Shown here piece after piece: positions 11,729 to 23,612 of a stretch of 64,000 bases of DNA. Positions within the stretch are counted from its first letter, which is position 1, and every line of letters begins with the position of its first letter. The DNA is from Chrysoperla carnea. Lineage: Eukaryota > Arthropoda > Insecta > Neuroptera > Chrysopidae. Below the pieces are notes generated by a model. It was not told the origin of the DNA, searched no databases, and was given only the letters and a program-made list of their open reading frames with translations. The DNA lies in contig NC_058338.1 of assembly GCF_905475395.1 (NCBI RefSeq), positions 2,853,001-2,917,000 on the forward strand, given 5' to 3'. A program made the position numbers and the translations under genes.

Positions 11729-12781
11729 TTAAACCATAAAGAAAATTGGTTTAAAAATGTCATTGAATTTCTTGTTTGAAATACATGGTACACCGTTAAA
11801 ATTGTCATCACCATCGACTGGAAGAATAGGATCAGTATGGAATACAGTTATTTTTTCATTGGGTTTTCTTTTCTCAAACGCACGTAAGCTAACACACGAT
11901 GTTTTGTAACCATATGGACCATCTTGACCTTCGTGAGCGCATTCAGTAACAAAATTTAACGCATTCTGTAAAGCCTCCTTTTTCGTTTCAAATGTTTGGC
12001 ATGGCAAGTCATGGATTAAAAATTCATCCAACTCCTTGTTAGTTTCAAGGATGTGTGGTAAAAATTCATCGATATTTTCCAATGGATTATGTGATACATC
12101 AAGGACTTTTAAGTTTGGTTGATTATCAAATAATTCAATTGGTAAATTTGTTAAACCATTTCGGCGTAAATTAACCTTCTCTAATTTGGTTAAAAATTTA
12201 AATGAAGTGTTGCTAATTGATCCTACAGTGGCGTCAGAAAAATCTAATTCCTCTAAATTTGGCACGTTAAATAATCCATTATCCATGATAGCATACATGG
12301 GCGATCCTTTTATTGTTAATTTACGTAAGTCTGGTGTAAATTTGAATCCAAGATGACCATCTCCACGTTTGCGTGAGTGACTGTGTACAAAATAGAATTC
12401 TTTCAATTTTGTTAAAGGCTCGAACATTTTTTTCTCAACGATTTTTACTGTTGTATTAACAATTGCTAATACTTCTAAATTCTCAACACCATTAAATGTA
12501 TCCACCGGAAGTTCCAGTTCATTTACTAAACTAACAACAACGATTTCTTTAATTTTTTTTCGATCTTCAATACTCAACTCTTGTAAATTCAACTTGGTTA
12601 ACGTTCCGTCGTAACATTTGACCTCAGTTGGTTGATATTTTTTTATGTTATCAATTAATTCTTCATTATTTACTCCAACGCAGATAAGTTTGGCACCTTC
12701 CAGAGTACATTTTGGATCTGCGCTTTGAGCAATTTGTAGTATTACTGCGCAAACTGTTAGTAGCAAATACATTGCTTTCAT
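11729..12781 (-). CDS. Secreted leucine-rich-repeat protein, paralog A
   Basis: A 350-residue protein of unknown function. The start is taken at the ATG ending at 12781. The 17 codons upstream are open but begin at TTG, and a 3' splice site (TTTTTGCAG at 12791-12799 on the minus strand) lies nine bases before the ATG. Residues 1-20 form a typical signal peptide (MKAMYLLLTVCAVILQIAQS). A Cys-containing N-terminal segment (KCTLE, KLICVG, VKCYDG) looks like an LRR N-cap. Repeats follow from about residue 75 to 265, with motifs such as LEVLAIVNTTVKIV, LRKLTIKG, LEELDFSD, LEKVNLRRNGLTNLP and LKVLDVSHNPL. The C-terminal ~90 residues have further cysteines, as in LRR C-caps. No membrane span follows the repeats, so it is probably extracellular. 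It is about 92 percent identical to the protein at 17188-18240 (29 differences counted by eye), arising by tandem duplication. Ligand and role are unknown. Confidence 0.88.
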   Translation of the reverse strand: MKAMYLLLTVCAVILQIAQSADPKCTLEGAKLICVGVNNEELIDNIKKYQPTEVKCYDGTLTKLNLQELSIEDRKKIKEIVVVSLVNELELPVDTFNGVENLEVLAIVNTTVKIVEKKMFEPLTKLKEFYFVHSHSRKRGDGHLGFKFTPDLRKLTIKGSPMYAIMDNGLFNVPNLEELDFSDATVGSISNTSFKFLTKLEKVNLRRNGLTNLPIELFDNQPNLKVLDVSHNPLENIDEFLPHILETNKELDEFLIHDLPCQTFETKKEALQNALNFVTECAHEGQDGPYGYKTSCVSLRAFEKRKPNEKITVFHTDPILPVDGDDNFNGVPCISNKKFNDIFKPIFFMV

Positions 12782-12790
12782 TTTGATTAC

Positions 12791-13253
12791 CTGCAAAAAC
12801 ACAGAAATATTAGATAAGCGTTTAAAGAACAATACTTTAGGACACCAATTAGTGGTCCCGTATTCAAGTTCTGTCTTCCCAAATTGAGCGATTTTCTTGA
12901 CGCATTCGTTTCAAAATTTAATTTGAGCAATAAATCGGAAATTAAGTTGTTGAATAATTTTTTTTGTAGAGCGAGCTTTTCATTGAGTTTAAAGCATATG
13001 TCAACTTATAAAAACCTGCATATGGTGTTTTTTTTTTTTGTCTAAAAAGAGACCCTATATATACTAATTAAATAGAAATAATTATACAGAAATATTTTCC
13101 AACGGGAAATTGATAATTTTAATTTTTTTTTACTATGAGAAAAATTAGCAAATTATCAGAGGTTTGAAAAAGGGTAATAAACCCAAATTAATTGCGAAAT
13201 GTATTTTTCTAATGAAAAATATAAACAATATAAAGAATAAATATGGTTCTTAC
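12791..13253 (-). other. Intron in the 5'UTR of LRR gene A
   Basis: On the minus strand the donor is AAG|GTAAGA (13253 inward) and the acceptor TTTTTGCAG|GTAATC (12791). Both sites are conserved at the same relative places in gene B, which supports a non-coding first exon. Confidence 0.7.
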
Positions 13254-13365
13254 CTTAAAATATATTCCACCTACAACAATACAGTCCTCGAAAAGTTATT
13301 CGATTTTATATTTTCCAATATCAAATGAAATATAACAAACTTTCAATGTCAAATGAAACTCAAAT
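13254..13365 (-). other. Predicted 5'UTR exon of LRR gene A
   Basis: Lies between the TATA box and the conserved donor site. It has no ATG on the minus strand. The transcription start is inferred from TATA spacing only, so the upstream edge is approximate. Confidence 0.5.
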
Positions 13366-13390
13366 ATGAAATTGAAATGACTCAAACTCG

Positions 13391-13398
13391 TATTTATA
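13391..13398 (-). promoter_or_regulatory. TATA box of LRR gene A
   Basis: TATAAATA on the minus strand, inside GCATATAAATACGAG. The same sequence lies at the same distance from gene B (18833-18840), with conserved flanks. About 137 bases separate it from the first splice donor. Confidence 0.6.
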
Positions 13399-16300
13399 TG
13401 CAATTTTATCAATGTCATGTTGATTATTAAATAAATACAAAAAAACATTACAAATGATTACACTCCAACTGCTATCTTCGTTTTGGAATTTCCACTTTTT
13501 CATTGAAAATTTATTTGTTATCTCAGCAAAATGTTTTAGGGTTCAATTTTGGCTTAAAATCAAATATTTGCTTGTATGTAAAAATTCGCCCAAAAGCATG
13601 GACATTCTATAAAACATATCGACAAGTTAACTTTTTTTGCATTTCTGCAAACAAAAAACTTCGGTCCAATTTTGGACTTTGATCACTTGTTTGATTCACT
13701 TGTTAAATATACAACTTTGATTATATAAAAAAGAGCTTTATATAGTTTTACAAAAAAGTTTTGAACTTTTTTTTGTGTACGGCGAACCAAAATGTTTGTT
13801 TCGATTTTTGAAATCAACGAACTCTGAAACCCTAACATTAAACCCTAAAATTTGATAATTTGTGGGGGATTTTTTTTACCTTCGATTCGATTACAACAAC
13901 TTCTATTTATCATTATCACTTCTATTTACAAAAAAAGGAATAGAAGCTCAAAATTTAGATTTGTTTTTTGAACTTTAAATAAAATTCTTTTTTCATCTGA
14001 GATAAACAAATTTTATCAAAATTATAATTTATTTACAAGAAGTGTTACGAATAATTAATACCAGCTAGTTACTTTTCTTGTTAACACTGTTTACAGACTC
14101 AATGCACAGGAACGGATCCATTCTCGAATATAATGACTCAACAAAAATTGAGCTCCATGTTTCTATTATTTCCAACTTTTAAAAAGTTTTTCCTTATAAA
14201 AACAACCAAACTTTTGTTCGAAACATTTTTCAAGCATCAAATAGGGGCAAAAGAAACTCGTTCGAAGTGTTAATAGAAACATTTTTAGTTTATTGGAAAC
14301 ATTTGGTTGCCTCCGACTGTTCATATCTTTTACCATAATTCCTTTATTTTTGCATTGAGTTTCTTGGTTCAAGAAAAGGTTGATATCTCCAAAAATTCTA
14401 ACACTTTGAGAAAAAAATATCTACAGAAGATATTTAGTTCGTATTTTTGCTATAGAAAATAACTAATCTAGGGTGATGGAACTGTATCAGGGTGCAAAAT
14501 TTGAAATGAACTACTCAGTCTACTACAAATTGTCAAATAAGACCGATTCTAAATTTTTTGCCTAGCGTCAGAGATGCTAAGAAAGAAACAAATTATGAGA
14601 AAAAGTTACTCAGAATATTTTTTAATTTTATAACTAGTGTGTTATGGAATGTAAAAACTGAAGAAATTGATAATTTTATATTGTAATGTATTCAATTATT
14701 TCAAGAAACTTGGAATAATTTTCAGTTTAGACCAAAATAAAATAATAATAATATAATAACATAGAAAAAATCAAATCTTTCGTCTTTATAATATTAGTGT
14801 ATCACTATTACAATTATTCACAATTTCGTAAACAAATTTACCGGAAAAACATCACTTCTCGGAACAAATCAATAACAATTTATTTTGTTTGAAAAATATT
14901 TCCAAAAAAATTATTTAATTACTATTAAAGTAGGTTCGATAAACGTAAAAAACACAATTATTTAATAAACATGATATAAATAATTTGAAAAAAATTTTAA
15001 GATCATTCGCACTGACCCAAAATAAATATGTAAATAAAACCGTTTATACAGTGTGTCTAATTAAAAAAGTGAAAAATGTGAATATATAGTGTGTCCAATT
15101 AAATCAATCAATCATTACCGCATCTTAAGCTATTTTTATTATTTTTTTTATAAAAAAAAGTTATTCTTAATAAAAAGTTCTGCATGGCTTGAACGCAACT
15201 AGTCTTTGACCAATTTTTTGCATTCGTATACGAAGAAGTTTGCCGAAAAATGTAAGTTTTTCTCCAAGAGTAAAGTACCTTTATTTTTGTACACTTTCGT
15301 CAAGGTTTATTAAGAAAAGTTGATCTTTATTTTAAACTACGGTCAGAAATCCATTATTATTTATATATTTATTATAAAAAATAAATAAATTTTGTTATTT
15401 TTACTGATTCTTTCCCTATGAGGGTTTCTTAAAATGGAGAACTCGATGAAAAATAAGCGTTTCAGAGCAAAGTTCAAACGATGTTGAAGGAAATCAAATT
15501 AAATCTCAATGTGTTAAAATTAATCGATCCTATCGTTGAACGAAATTTTCTGCTTCAATCAATAAAGATGGAAATTGCTCAGTTAATTGGTAACTTGGAA
15601 CTATTTACTAGTCAATTCTCAAAAATTTCAACTTTAGATTGAAAACAAAGACTACATCGTTATAGACTCGTTCCCACTCATTCCCACTTTTGTTAATTTT
15701 TGGGACGGAATCCTCATTCATTTGAAAATAAAATACGGCTCTTGAGACTCGATCATAATGTAGCAGTTTATAAGTAAAATAATTTTTTTAATCGGTCCAG
15801 TAACTTGGGAGTTGACATATTACAAACAAACATAAAATCAAATCTTTCTTCTTTAAAATATTAGTGTATATAATAATGTGAAGTTACATTTATGCCACTG
15901 ATAATAAAATTTCCACTATTATGTTATTACAAATTTTTCGTACACAAATTTACGGGAAAAATCACTTTTCGGAACAAATGAATCATAATTTATCTTCCTT
16001 GGAAAAATTCTCAAAAAAAAATCAAAAACTAAAAAAACATGATTATTTAATATACATAATAAAAATGATGATAACAAATTGAAAAGATCACACGCTATGA
16101 TCCCAAAATTGAACTGTTTCTGAGATAAAATTCATAATAGAAAATGGACACCAAATTTTGGCCCTAATTTGCCCCCCCCCCCCACGAGAAAATCATATTG
16201 TCTCAAACAAAAGTTCTTTTACTAACTTTTATTCTATCTTTAACGGTTTACCTTTCACAAAACTCAAAATTGAAACATTTCTGAAAACCATATAAATTTT

Positions 16301-16721
16301 TTCAAGCATCATATCTCAAAAACTAATAGCCATACGGAGCTGTGAGTTGGCTTTAATTATTTCCAAAAAAATACCTTCAGAATGATAGCAGTCAAAAGCT
16401 CATAGTTTTGGAATTGAACTGCAAAAACTGAAAAAAGGCTGAAAAAACTTTTCACGGATTACGCAGACAGCACAGTTAATAAGAAAAAAGTAGCTTTTCA
16501 TCGCGTTTTACGATTTTAGTTTTTTTTTTTAGAGGATTTTACTGGCGTACTTGTTAAAATTGCATAAAATCCCTGCGTCAGCTTTCATCAAAAATTTTAA
16601 AGTTTTTTAGTTAATTAATAAAATATCCAAATTTCGAATTAGAGCTATCCCATGATCTTGTCCAATCAGCGTTAATTAAATACAATTGAATTCAATTAAA
16701 TCCAAACGTATTATATAACTT
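13399..16721. repeat. Block Y, copy 1 (upstream of LRR gene A, duplicated)
   Basis: Non-coding sequence that matches 18841-21190 in order and orientation. Shared marks include TTACACTCCAACT, the block with GATAATTTGTGGGG, CAGTGTGTCYAATTAAAAAAG and GATCACACGCTATGATCCC. Copies have diverged by many small indels. Within it, 15597-15870 resembles the ends of repeat family G (see 29748). A C12 run lies at 16172-16183. 16640-16720 matches the start of the 3' flank of gene A (11500-11560), marking the junction of the two tandem units near 16.2-16.6 kb. Confidence 0.6.
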
Positions 16722-17034
16722 TACTAGCACAACCCAGGCGGAATTTCGCTCCTATAGTTACTGCCGTGGCTAAGAACAACAAATAATAAATTTCGTAGAA
16801 AAGTAGTGAAAAAAATCAAAAGTTCTTAAATTATTATTAGGAGAACATATCTATCTAAGAAAATCTAGTGTATTTTTTTTTAAGCGGTACATTTTTAGAC
16901 CTTGAGTATAATAATCATCGAACCCAGACTTAATAAGCTTAAAAATGAGAGGGGAATCATGGAATTTGATAAAGGAATAAGGAACATAAGAATAGGAACA
17001 GAAAAGATCTTGTAACAGAATAATATATAAGATT
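16722..17034 (+). mobile_element. Repeat family H copy inserted after the LRR duplication
   Basis: Begins ACTAGCACAACCCAGGCGGA and ends ATATATAAGATTGA. Related copies lie at 30600-30935 and 39012-39410. The sequences on its two sides are contiguous in the gene A unit (11550-11565), so it interrupts only the gene B unit. Non-coding; probably a LINE- or SINE-like relic. Confidence 0.65.
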
Positions 17035-17187
17035 GATTTTCGTAATTTACAATTTTATTAACATTTTAAAACAATTTTTACTTTAATTTTTTTAAATTAA
17101 TAAATTATTGTAAAGCTGTGTGAAGTATTAGATGACTGTGTATATATTTTACGAAAGTACGCCGACGGAAAACCATAACTCTTTTTT

Positions 17188-18240
17188 TTAAAAGATAAAT
17201 GGAATTGGTGGAAAAATATCTTTAAATTTCTTGTTAGACACGCATGGTACACCGTTAAAATTGTCATCAGCATCAACTGGAACATTTCCATCTACATGGA
17301 AAACAGTTATCTTTTCATTGGGTTTTCTTTTATCAAACGCACGTAAGCTAACACACGATGTTTTGTAACCATATGGACCATCTTGACCTTCGTGAGCGCA
17401 TTCAGTAACAAAATTTAACGCATTCTGTAAAGCCTCCTTTTTCGTTTCAAATGATTGACATGGCAAGTCATGGATTAAAAATTCATCCAACTCCTTGTTA
17501 GTTTCAAGGATATGTGGTAAAAATTCATCGACATTTTGCAATGGATTATGTGATACGTCAAGAACTTTTAAGTTTGGTTGATTATCAAATAATTCAATTG
17601 GTAAATTTTTTAAACCATTTCGGCGTAAATTAACTTTCTTTAATTTTGTTAAAAATTTAAATGAATCGTTTTTAATTGTTCCTACAGTGGCGTCAGAAAA
17701 ATCTAATTCCTCTAAATTTGGTACATTAAATAATCCATTATCCATTATAGCATACATGGGCGATCCTTTTATTGTTAATTTACGTAAGTCTGGTGTAAAT
17801 TTGAATCCAAGATGACCATCTCCACGTTTGCGTGAGTGACTGTGTACAAAATGGAATTCTTTCAATTTTGTTAAAGGCTCGAACATTTTTTTCTCAACGA
17901 TTTTTACTGTTGTATTAACAATTGCTAATACTTCTAAATTCTCGACACCATTAAATGTATCCACCGGAAGTTCCAGTTCATTTACCAAATCAACAACAAC
18001 GATCTCTTTAATTTTTTTTCGATCGTCAATACTCAACTCTTGTAAATTTAACTTGGTTAACGGTCCGTCGTAGCATTTTATCTCAGCTGGTTGATATTTT
18101 TTTATGTTTTCAATTAATTCTTCATTATTTACTCCAACGCAGATAAGTTTAGTACTTTCCAGAGTACATTTTGGATCTGCGCTTTGAGCAATTTGTAGTA
18201 TTACTGCGCAAACAGTTAGTAGCAAATACATTGCTTTCAT
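17188..18240 (-). CDS. Secreted leucine-rich-repeat protein, paralog B
   Basis: A 350-residue paralog of the protein at 11729-12781 and the same in layout: signal peptide at 1-20, Cys-containing N-cap, LRR array at about 75-265 and a Cys-containing C-terminal region. The start is the ATG ending at 18240, nine bases after the splice acceptor at 18250; the open frame further upstream starts at TTG and is not used. Differences from A cluster in three places: the N-cap (CTLESTKL), one repeat (GTIKNDS against GSISNTS) and the last ~35 residues (e.g. HVDGNVPVDA against HTDPILPVDG, and a different C-terminus). Long stretches between them are identical, down to the nucleotide level over about 100-200 bases. 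The function is unknown. The pair points to a lineage-expanded secreted LRR family. Confidence 0.88.
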   Translation of the reverse strand: MKAMYLLLTVCAVILQIAQSADPKCTLESTKLICVGVNNEELIENIKKYQPAEIKCYDGPLTKLNLQELSIDDRKKIKEIVVVDLVNELELPVDTFNGVENLEVLAIVNTTVKIVEKKMFEPLTKLKEFHFVHSHSRKRGDGHLGFKFTPDLRKLTIKGSPMYAIMDNGLFNVPNLEELDFSDATVGTIKNDSFKFLTKLKKVNLRRNGLKNLPIELFDNQPNLKVLDVSHNPLQNVDEFLPHILETNKELDEFLIHDLPCQSFETKKEALQNALNFVTECAHEGQDGPYGYKTSCVSLRAFDKRKPNEKITVFHVDGNVPVDADDNFNGVPCVSNKKFKDIFPPIPFIF

Positions 18241-18249
18241 TTTGATTAC

Positions 18250-18695
18250 CTGTAAAAACACAGAAATGTTAGATAAGCGTTTAAAGAACAATAATTTAGT
18301 ACACCAATAAGTGGTCCCGTATTCAAGTTCTGTCTTCCCAAATTGAGCGATTTTCTTGACGCATACGTTTCAAAATTAATTTGAGCAACAAATCGCAAAT
18401 TGAGTTATTAAATAATTTTTTTTGTAGAGCGAGCTTTTTATTGAGTTTCAAGCATAAGTCAACTTAAAAAAGCATCCTGTATTTGGTGGCTTTTTTGTCT
18501 AAAAAGAGACCCTTTATATACTAATTAGACAGAAATATTTTCCAACGGGAAATAGATAATTTTAATTTTTTTTACTATGAGAAAAATTAGCAAATTATCA
18601 AAGGTTTGAAAAAGGGTAATAAACCCAAATTAATTGCGAAATGTATTTTTCTAATGAAAAATATAAACAATATAAAGAATAAATATGGTTCTTAC
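18250..18695 (-). other. Intron in the 5'UTR of LRR gene B
   Basis: Donor AAG|GTAAGA (18695 inward) and acceptor TTTTTACAG|GTAATC on the minus strand, equivalent to those of gene A. The intron is 446 bases against 463 in A. Confidence 0.7.
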
Positions 18696-18807
18696 CTTAA
18701 AATATATTCCACCTACAACAATACAGTCCTCGAAAAGTTATTCGATTTTATATTTTCCAATATCAAATGAAATATAACAAACTTCCAATGTCAAATGAAA
18801 CTCAAAT
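18696..18807 (-). other. Predicted 5'UTR exon of LRR gene B
   Basis: Conserved with gene A between TATA box and donor. The upstream limit is inferred from TATA spacing. Confidence 0.5.
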
Positions 18808-18832
18808 ATGAAATTGAAATGACTCAAACTCG

Positions 18833-18840
18833 TATTTATA
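18833..18840 (-). promoter_or_regulatory. TATA box of LRR gene B
   Basis: TATAAATA on the minus strand in the same context as 13391-13398. The core promoter was copied with the gene. Confidence 0.6.
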
Positions 18841-21190
18841 TGCAATTTTATCAATGTCATGTTGATTAATAAATACAAAAAAACATTACAAATGATTACA
18901 CTCCAACTTCTATCTCTGTTTTGGAATTTCCCTTTTTCATTGGAAATGTTTTTTTGTCTCAGCAAAATGTTTTAGGGATCAATTTTGGCTTTTGATCAAA
19001 TATTGGCTTGTATGTAAAAATTCGTCCTAAAGCATTGACATTCTATAAAACATATCGACATGTTATCTTGTTTTGCATTTTTGCAAACTTCGGATTTTTT
19101 TCAGAAATTTGAAGAAAAAAAATTATGGTCCAATTTTGGACTTTGATCACTTGTTTGATTCACTTGGTATATATAAAACTTGTATAAATAAGAGCTTTAA
19201 ATAGTTTTACAAAAAAGTTTTGAGCTCTTTTTTGTGTACGGCGAACCAAAATTTTTGTTTACATTTTTGAAATCAACGAACTCTGAAACGTAAAATTCTA
19301 AAATTTGATAATTTGTGGGGATGTTTTTTACCTGATTCGATTACAATAACTTCTATTTATTGTTTTTTTTTTTTTTTTTTTTTTTACAAAAAATAGGAAT
19401 AGAAGCTAAAAATTTAGATTTGTTTTTTGAACTTTAAAAAAAATTGTTTTTTCATCTGAGATAAACAAATTTTTATCAAAATTATAAATAATTTACAAGA
19501 AGTGTTACGAATAATAATAAAACCAACTAGTTAAGATTTTCTGGGTAATACTGGTTACAGACTCTGAATGGCCAGGAGCGGATCCCTAGAGAAGTAATGG
19601 GTGGAAGTCCTCTTTCTCCTTACACTAGCTGATGATTGAACCAATTTATTCTTCCATTTTCTTAATGACTCGTTTTGGTTTTATATTTTTTTCGAATTTA
19701 CTGATTTAAAAAAAATTGAGCTTCAGATTTCTTTTACTTCCAACCTTTAAAAAGTTGTTCCTTATAAAAAAAACCAAAGTTTTGTTCGAAACATTTTTCA
19801 AGAATCAAATTGGAGCAAAAGAAATAATTTTCAGTGTAGATCAAAATAATGAAAAATATAAATAAATAATAAAGAAAAAATCAAATCTTTCCTGCTTATA
19901 ATATTAGTGTATCACTATTACAATTATTGATAATTTCGTAAACAAATTTATGGGAAAAAATTACTTCTTGGAAAAAATCAATAACAATTTATTTCGTTTG
20001 AAAAATATTTCCAAAAAAATTATTGAATTACTATTAAAGTAGGTTCGATAAACGTAAAAAACACGATTATTTAATAAACATGATATAAATTATTTAAAAA
20101 AATTTAAAAGATCATACGCACTGACCCAATCATTTATACAGTGTGTCCAATTAAAAAAGGAATATACAGTGTGTCGAATTGTCAGTCAATCATTACCGCA
20201 TCTTAAACTTTTTTTATTATTTATTTTATGAACAAAAAAATTCTTGATAAAAAGTTCTGAATGGCTTAGAACGCAAAATGAAATAATCATTTTACCCAAG
20301 TGTAAAGTACCTTTTTACACTTTAGTCAAAATTTATTGAGAAAAGTTGATATTTATTGAAAACTAGACGGTCAGAAATCCAAAATTAGATATTTATACAT
20401 TTACCATAAAAAATAAATAAATTTTGTTATTTTTACTAACTCTTTCTTATGAGAGTTTCTTTAATTGAAAGGACTCGACGAAAAAAGAACGCGATTCCAC
20501 TGTATGTAAATGATGTTGAAGGAAATCAAATTAAATCTCAATGTGTTATAATTAATCGGTCCTATCGTTAACCGAAATTTTCTGCTTCGATCAATAAAAA
20601 TAGAAACAGTTCAATTAATTGGTAGCTTGGATCTATTTACTAGTAATTTCCCACCCGCTTCGCTGGGAAATTTAAACTTTAGATTGAAAACAAAAGCAAC
20701 CGCGTTCTAAACTTGCTCTCACTTATTCCCACTTTTTTTCTTCTTGGGGCGGAATCCTAATTTATTAGAAAATAAAATACGGCTCTTGAGTCTCACTCAT
20801 AATGTAGCATTCTATAAGTAAAAGAATTTTTAAAATTGGTCCAGTAGCTTGTGAGTTTATACATTACAAACAAACATAAAATCAAATCTTTTCTCTTTAA
20901 AATATTAGTGTAGATAACAATGTGAAGTTAGATTTACGCCACTGATAATGAAATTTCCACTATTATGTTATTACAAAATTTTCGTACACAAATCTACAGG
21001 AAAAAATCACTTCTCGAAACAAATGAATCACAATTTGTTTGGAAAAATTTCCAACAAAATCAAAAACTTAAAAAACGATGATTATTTAATATACATAATA
21101 AAAATGATAATAACAAATTGAAAAGATCACACGCTATGATCCCAAAATTGAACTCCACCTGAGATAAAATTCATTATGAATTTGTAAATA
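18841..21190. repeat. Block Y, copy 2 (upstream of LRR gene B)
   Basis: Second copy of the sequence at 13399-16140, with a T-run of about 25 at 19362-19385 replacing a short segment of copy 1. 20635-20915 is a family G relic starting near CCCACCCGCTTCGCTGGG and ending near AATATTAGTGTAGAT. No gene. Confidence 0.6.
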
Positions 21191-21889
21191 AAATCTTTAA
21201 AGTGAAATATACAGTGTGTGCAATTAAATCGGTACGATAACTAAAAAGTTCTGCACAGTCTAGGAAATAATCAGATGTCAATTTTTTGAATTCGTATAGG
21301 TACGACCAATTTTGTTAAAAAATGTAAATTTTATACCTTTATTTTTTACACTTTCGTCAAGATTTATTGAGAAAATTGATCCTTATTCAATACTACGGGC
21401 AGAAATCCAATATTTTTTATACATCTACCATAAAAAAAAAATTGATTTTGCTATTTTAAGGACTGTTTCTTATCAGGGTTTTTCTTAAAACGATGGTCTC
21501 GACGAAAAAACACATTTTTACTTCTGGGCATTTTGGTTTAAACTATGGTTGAAGAAGTATTTCATGAAGAATTGGATTTTTTGCATGGAGTTTTTTGAAG
21601 TCTGAGGTTTTTGACAATAAGTCTGCGACCACTCACACTTTGAGAAATGCAGATTTGTATCACCACTATTTAGTTACATTTATGAAAAATGATCAATGAA
21701 AATTTCAACAACAAAAAAAGTTCTATGTGTAATCAAATTCTCGGAAATTTACCTATTTTTTTAATAACTCTAGGCTCTAAACTTTATGAATTAATAATAA
21801 ATTTTCAACTTTTAATTTAAAAACTATGTTTTTTATCAAAACTAATCGTTGCGTTAATTTTGTAACATCCTGTATAACAATTTTAAACA
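21191..21889. other. Intergenic sequence between block Y and block X
   Basis: It opens with decayed repeats of the block Y material (CAGTGTGTGCAATTAAATC near 21213, CTTTCGTCAAGATTTATTGA near 21351). Nothing else was recognised. Confidence 0.35.
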
Positions 21890-23540
21890 CATGCATAATT
21901 TCGATTTGAATTTTCAGGTTCATTACAAGAACTTCCCTGAGGGAAGTTAAAAGTATTTTATAAATTTTTCCTATATAAGCATTCTTAAAACAAACTTTTA
22001 GCGAATCTTTTTTACCGAAGGAAAATGAAGCTATTGCTTTTTTGTACTGATGATTTAATTTTAGAAAAAATTTCTTCAAATGTTTATCAATTTTACGTAA
22101 TAGATGTCCAAAATGACCATCGTTAAAATTTATATATATGTATATTGCAGACACGTTTATGTGTTTCTGAAAACACTCTAACGATCGCAATTTTAATCCG
22201 ATTTGAATAAAAATATGGTATCAAGATGGGTTTTGATATTTGAAAGGTCAAGCTCGTTAATGGGAAAAATCGACAGAGGGGTGGGGGTGCGTGCAGGGTA
22301 TAAAATTTTGAATTTTTTCAAAATTAAAAATATTTTTCCATTTTTTTATCAGTTTTAAGCAAAAAAGCACTCTTGTGATTTTTCGCTTGACGCTTAGTTT
22401 TCGAAATAAAGATTCTTGAAAAACTAAAAATGAGAAATATTCGATTTTAAGAAAAATGTGTTTTTTTTTCCTCATAATCTCTCGGTAATTCGCTTAGCTA
22501 ACGAAGCTCCTGCGCGTGCATTTTTTCATTTCCAGAGGTGTTATTAATTTAAATACCTCTACAAACTTTGTTTTTCAAATAGAATGTTGGTATTTTATGT
22601 AGTTTTAAAAAAATGAGATATTTACATTTAAAATGCACTTTTTACACAAAATACAGCTTCTTTTTTTTTAAATTTTTAATAACGTTGATTAGAAATTCTA
22701 ATTAAAAATGTTAATAACTCCATTTCCTACTCGAATGCATTCTAAATAGATACTTTTCAAAAAAAGAGTTGGTCTTCATAGAAAATGAAATTTTATTCAG
22801 AAATATTTCTTTTCAATCAGGATAAAATATTTATATACAAGTTTCTAGCCCGGAAAATCGGTTGGGACTCTAGACGCGTGGATTCTTGAAAAAGTACGAG
22901 TTAATTTTGTTATTTGTCAACGTTTTGATCACAATTGGGTCTTTTTCAAGGCCCTACAACCAAATTTGACAATGAATAAAGTTTTTCTGTTACAAACAGA
23001 AGAAATGGAAAAACTTTATTTATTGTTAAATTTTTTGTAGGGCCCAATTGAAGTCGAAACGTTGGCAAATTATAAAAAAATTAACTTATGTCACTTATAA
23101 CAAATTCTCTAATACTTCAATAAAATGAAACCGTATAAACTCAAATATTCTCAGCCACTTTTGGATGAGCTATTACTTACCTTATGGCTTCCCTTTCGAT
23201 TCTTTTTTATTTCTAATTTCCTTTTATTTTATAAACTGATACGGATGTAAGTGGTTAAGGACATCCCGTATTATAATATGTGCGTATGTATGCATGTGTG
23301 TATTTGTTTTAAACTCTCCTGCCATCCCCACTATTACCCCCACTACTACAATTCCTACACACACATATACCCCCACCCCACATACACACATACACACACA
23401 TAATAGTTATAATAATGGTTTCAGATGATTATTATTGAAAAAGGTTTCGATCGATGTACTTTAGTGTAGAATTATTATCATCTCATCAACAAAAGTTCAT
23501 TTCACTCAAACATACATGTTTGGTGTGCGTATAGTCTAAG
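21890..23540 (+). repeat. Repeat block X, copy 2, with a nested family C copy
   Basis: Its ends match 10300-11320 (ATTTCGATTTGAATTTTC at the left; CCCC- and ACAC-rich block and GGTTTCGATCGATGTACTTTA at the right). The part at 21955-22510, absent from copy 1, is repeat family C, also found at 31505-31700 (plus), 24011-24135 and 46495-46985 (minus). Open frames here are not conserved as proteins between copies. Confidence 0.6.
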
Positions 23541-23612
23541 AGACAAGAGAACAAATTGCGGAAAAATATGAAAAATTTTGGTGTATGTGTATCTCAGCAT
23601 ATATTTATCAAA

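Noticed and set aside
12782..12832. A longer N-terminus for LRR protein A (17 extra residues, also at 18241-18291 for B)
   Set aside because: The extension starts at TTG and reads through a conserved splice acceptor. A clean signal peptide begins at the downstream ATG in both genes.
21777..22475. Two minus-strand open frames of 137 and 72 residues
   Set aside because: They lie in repeat families X and C; the other copies (31505, 46495) do not preserve the frames.
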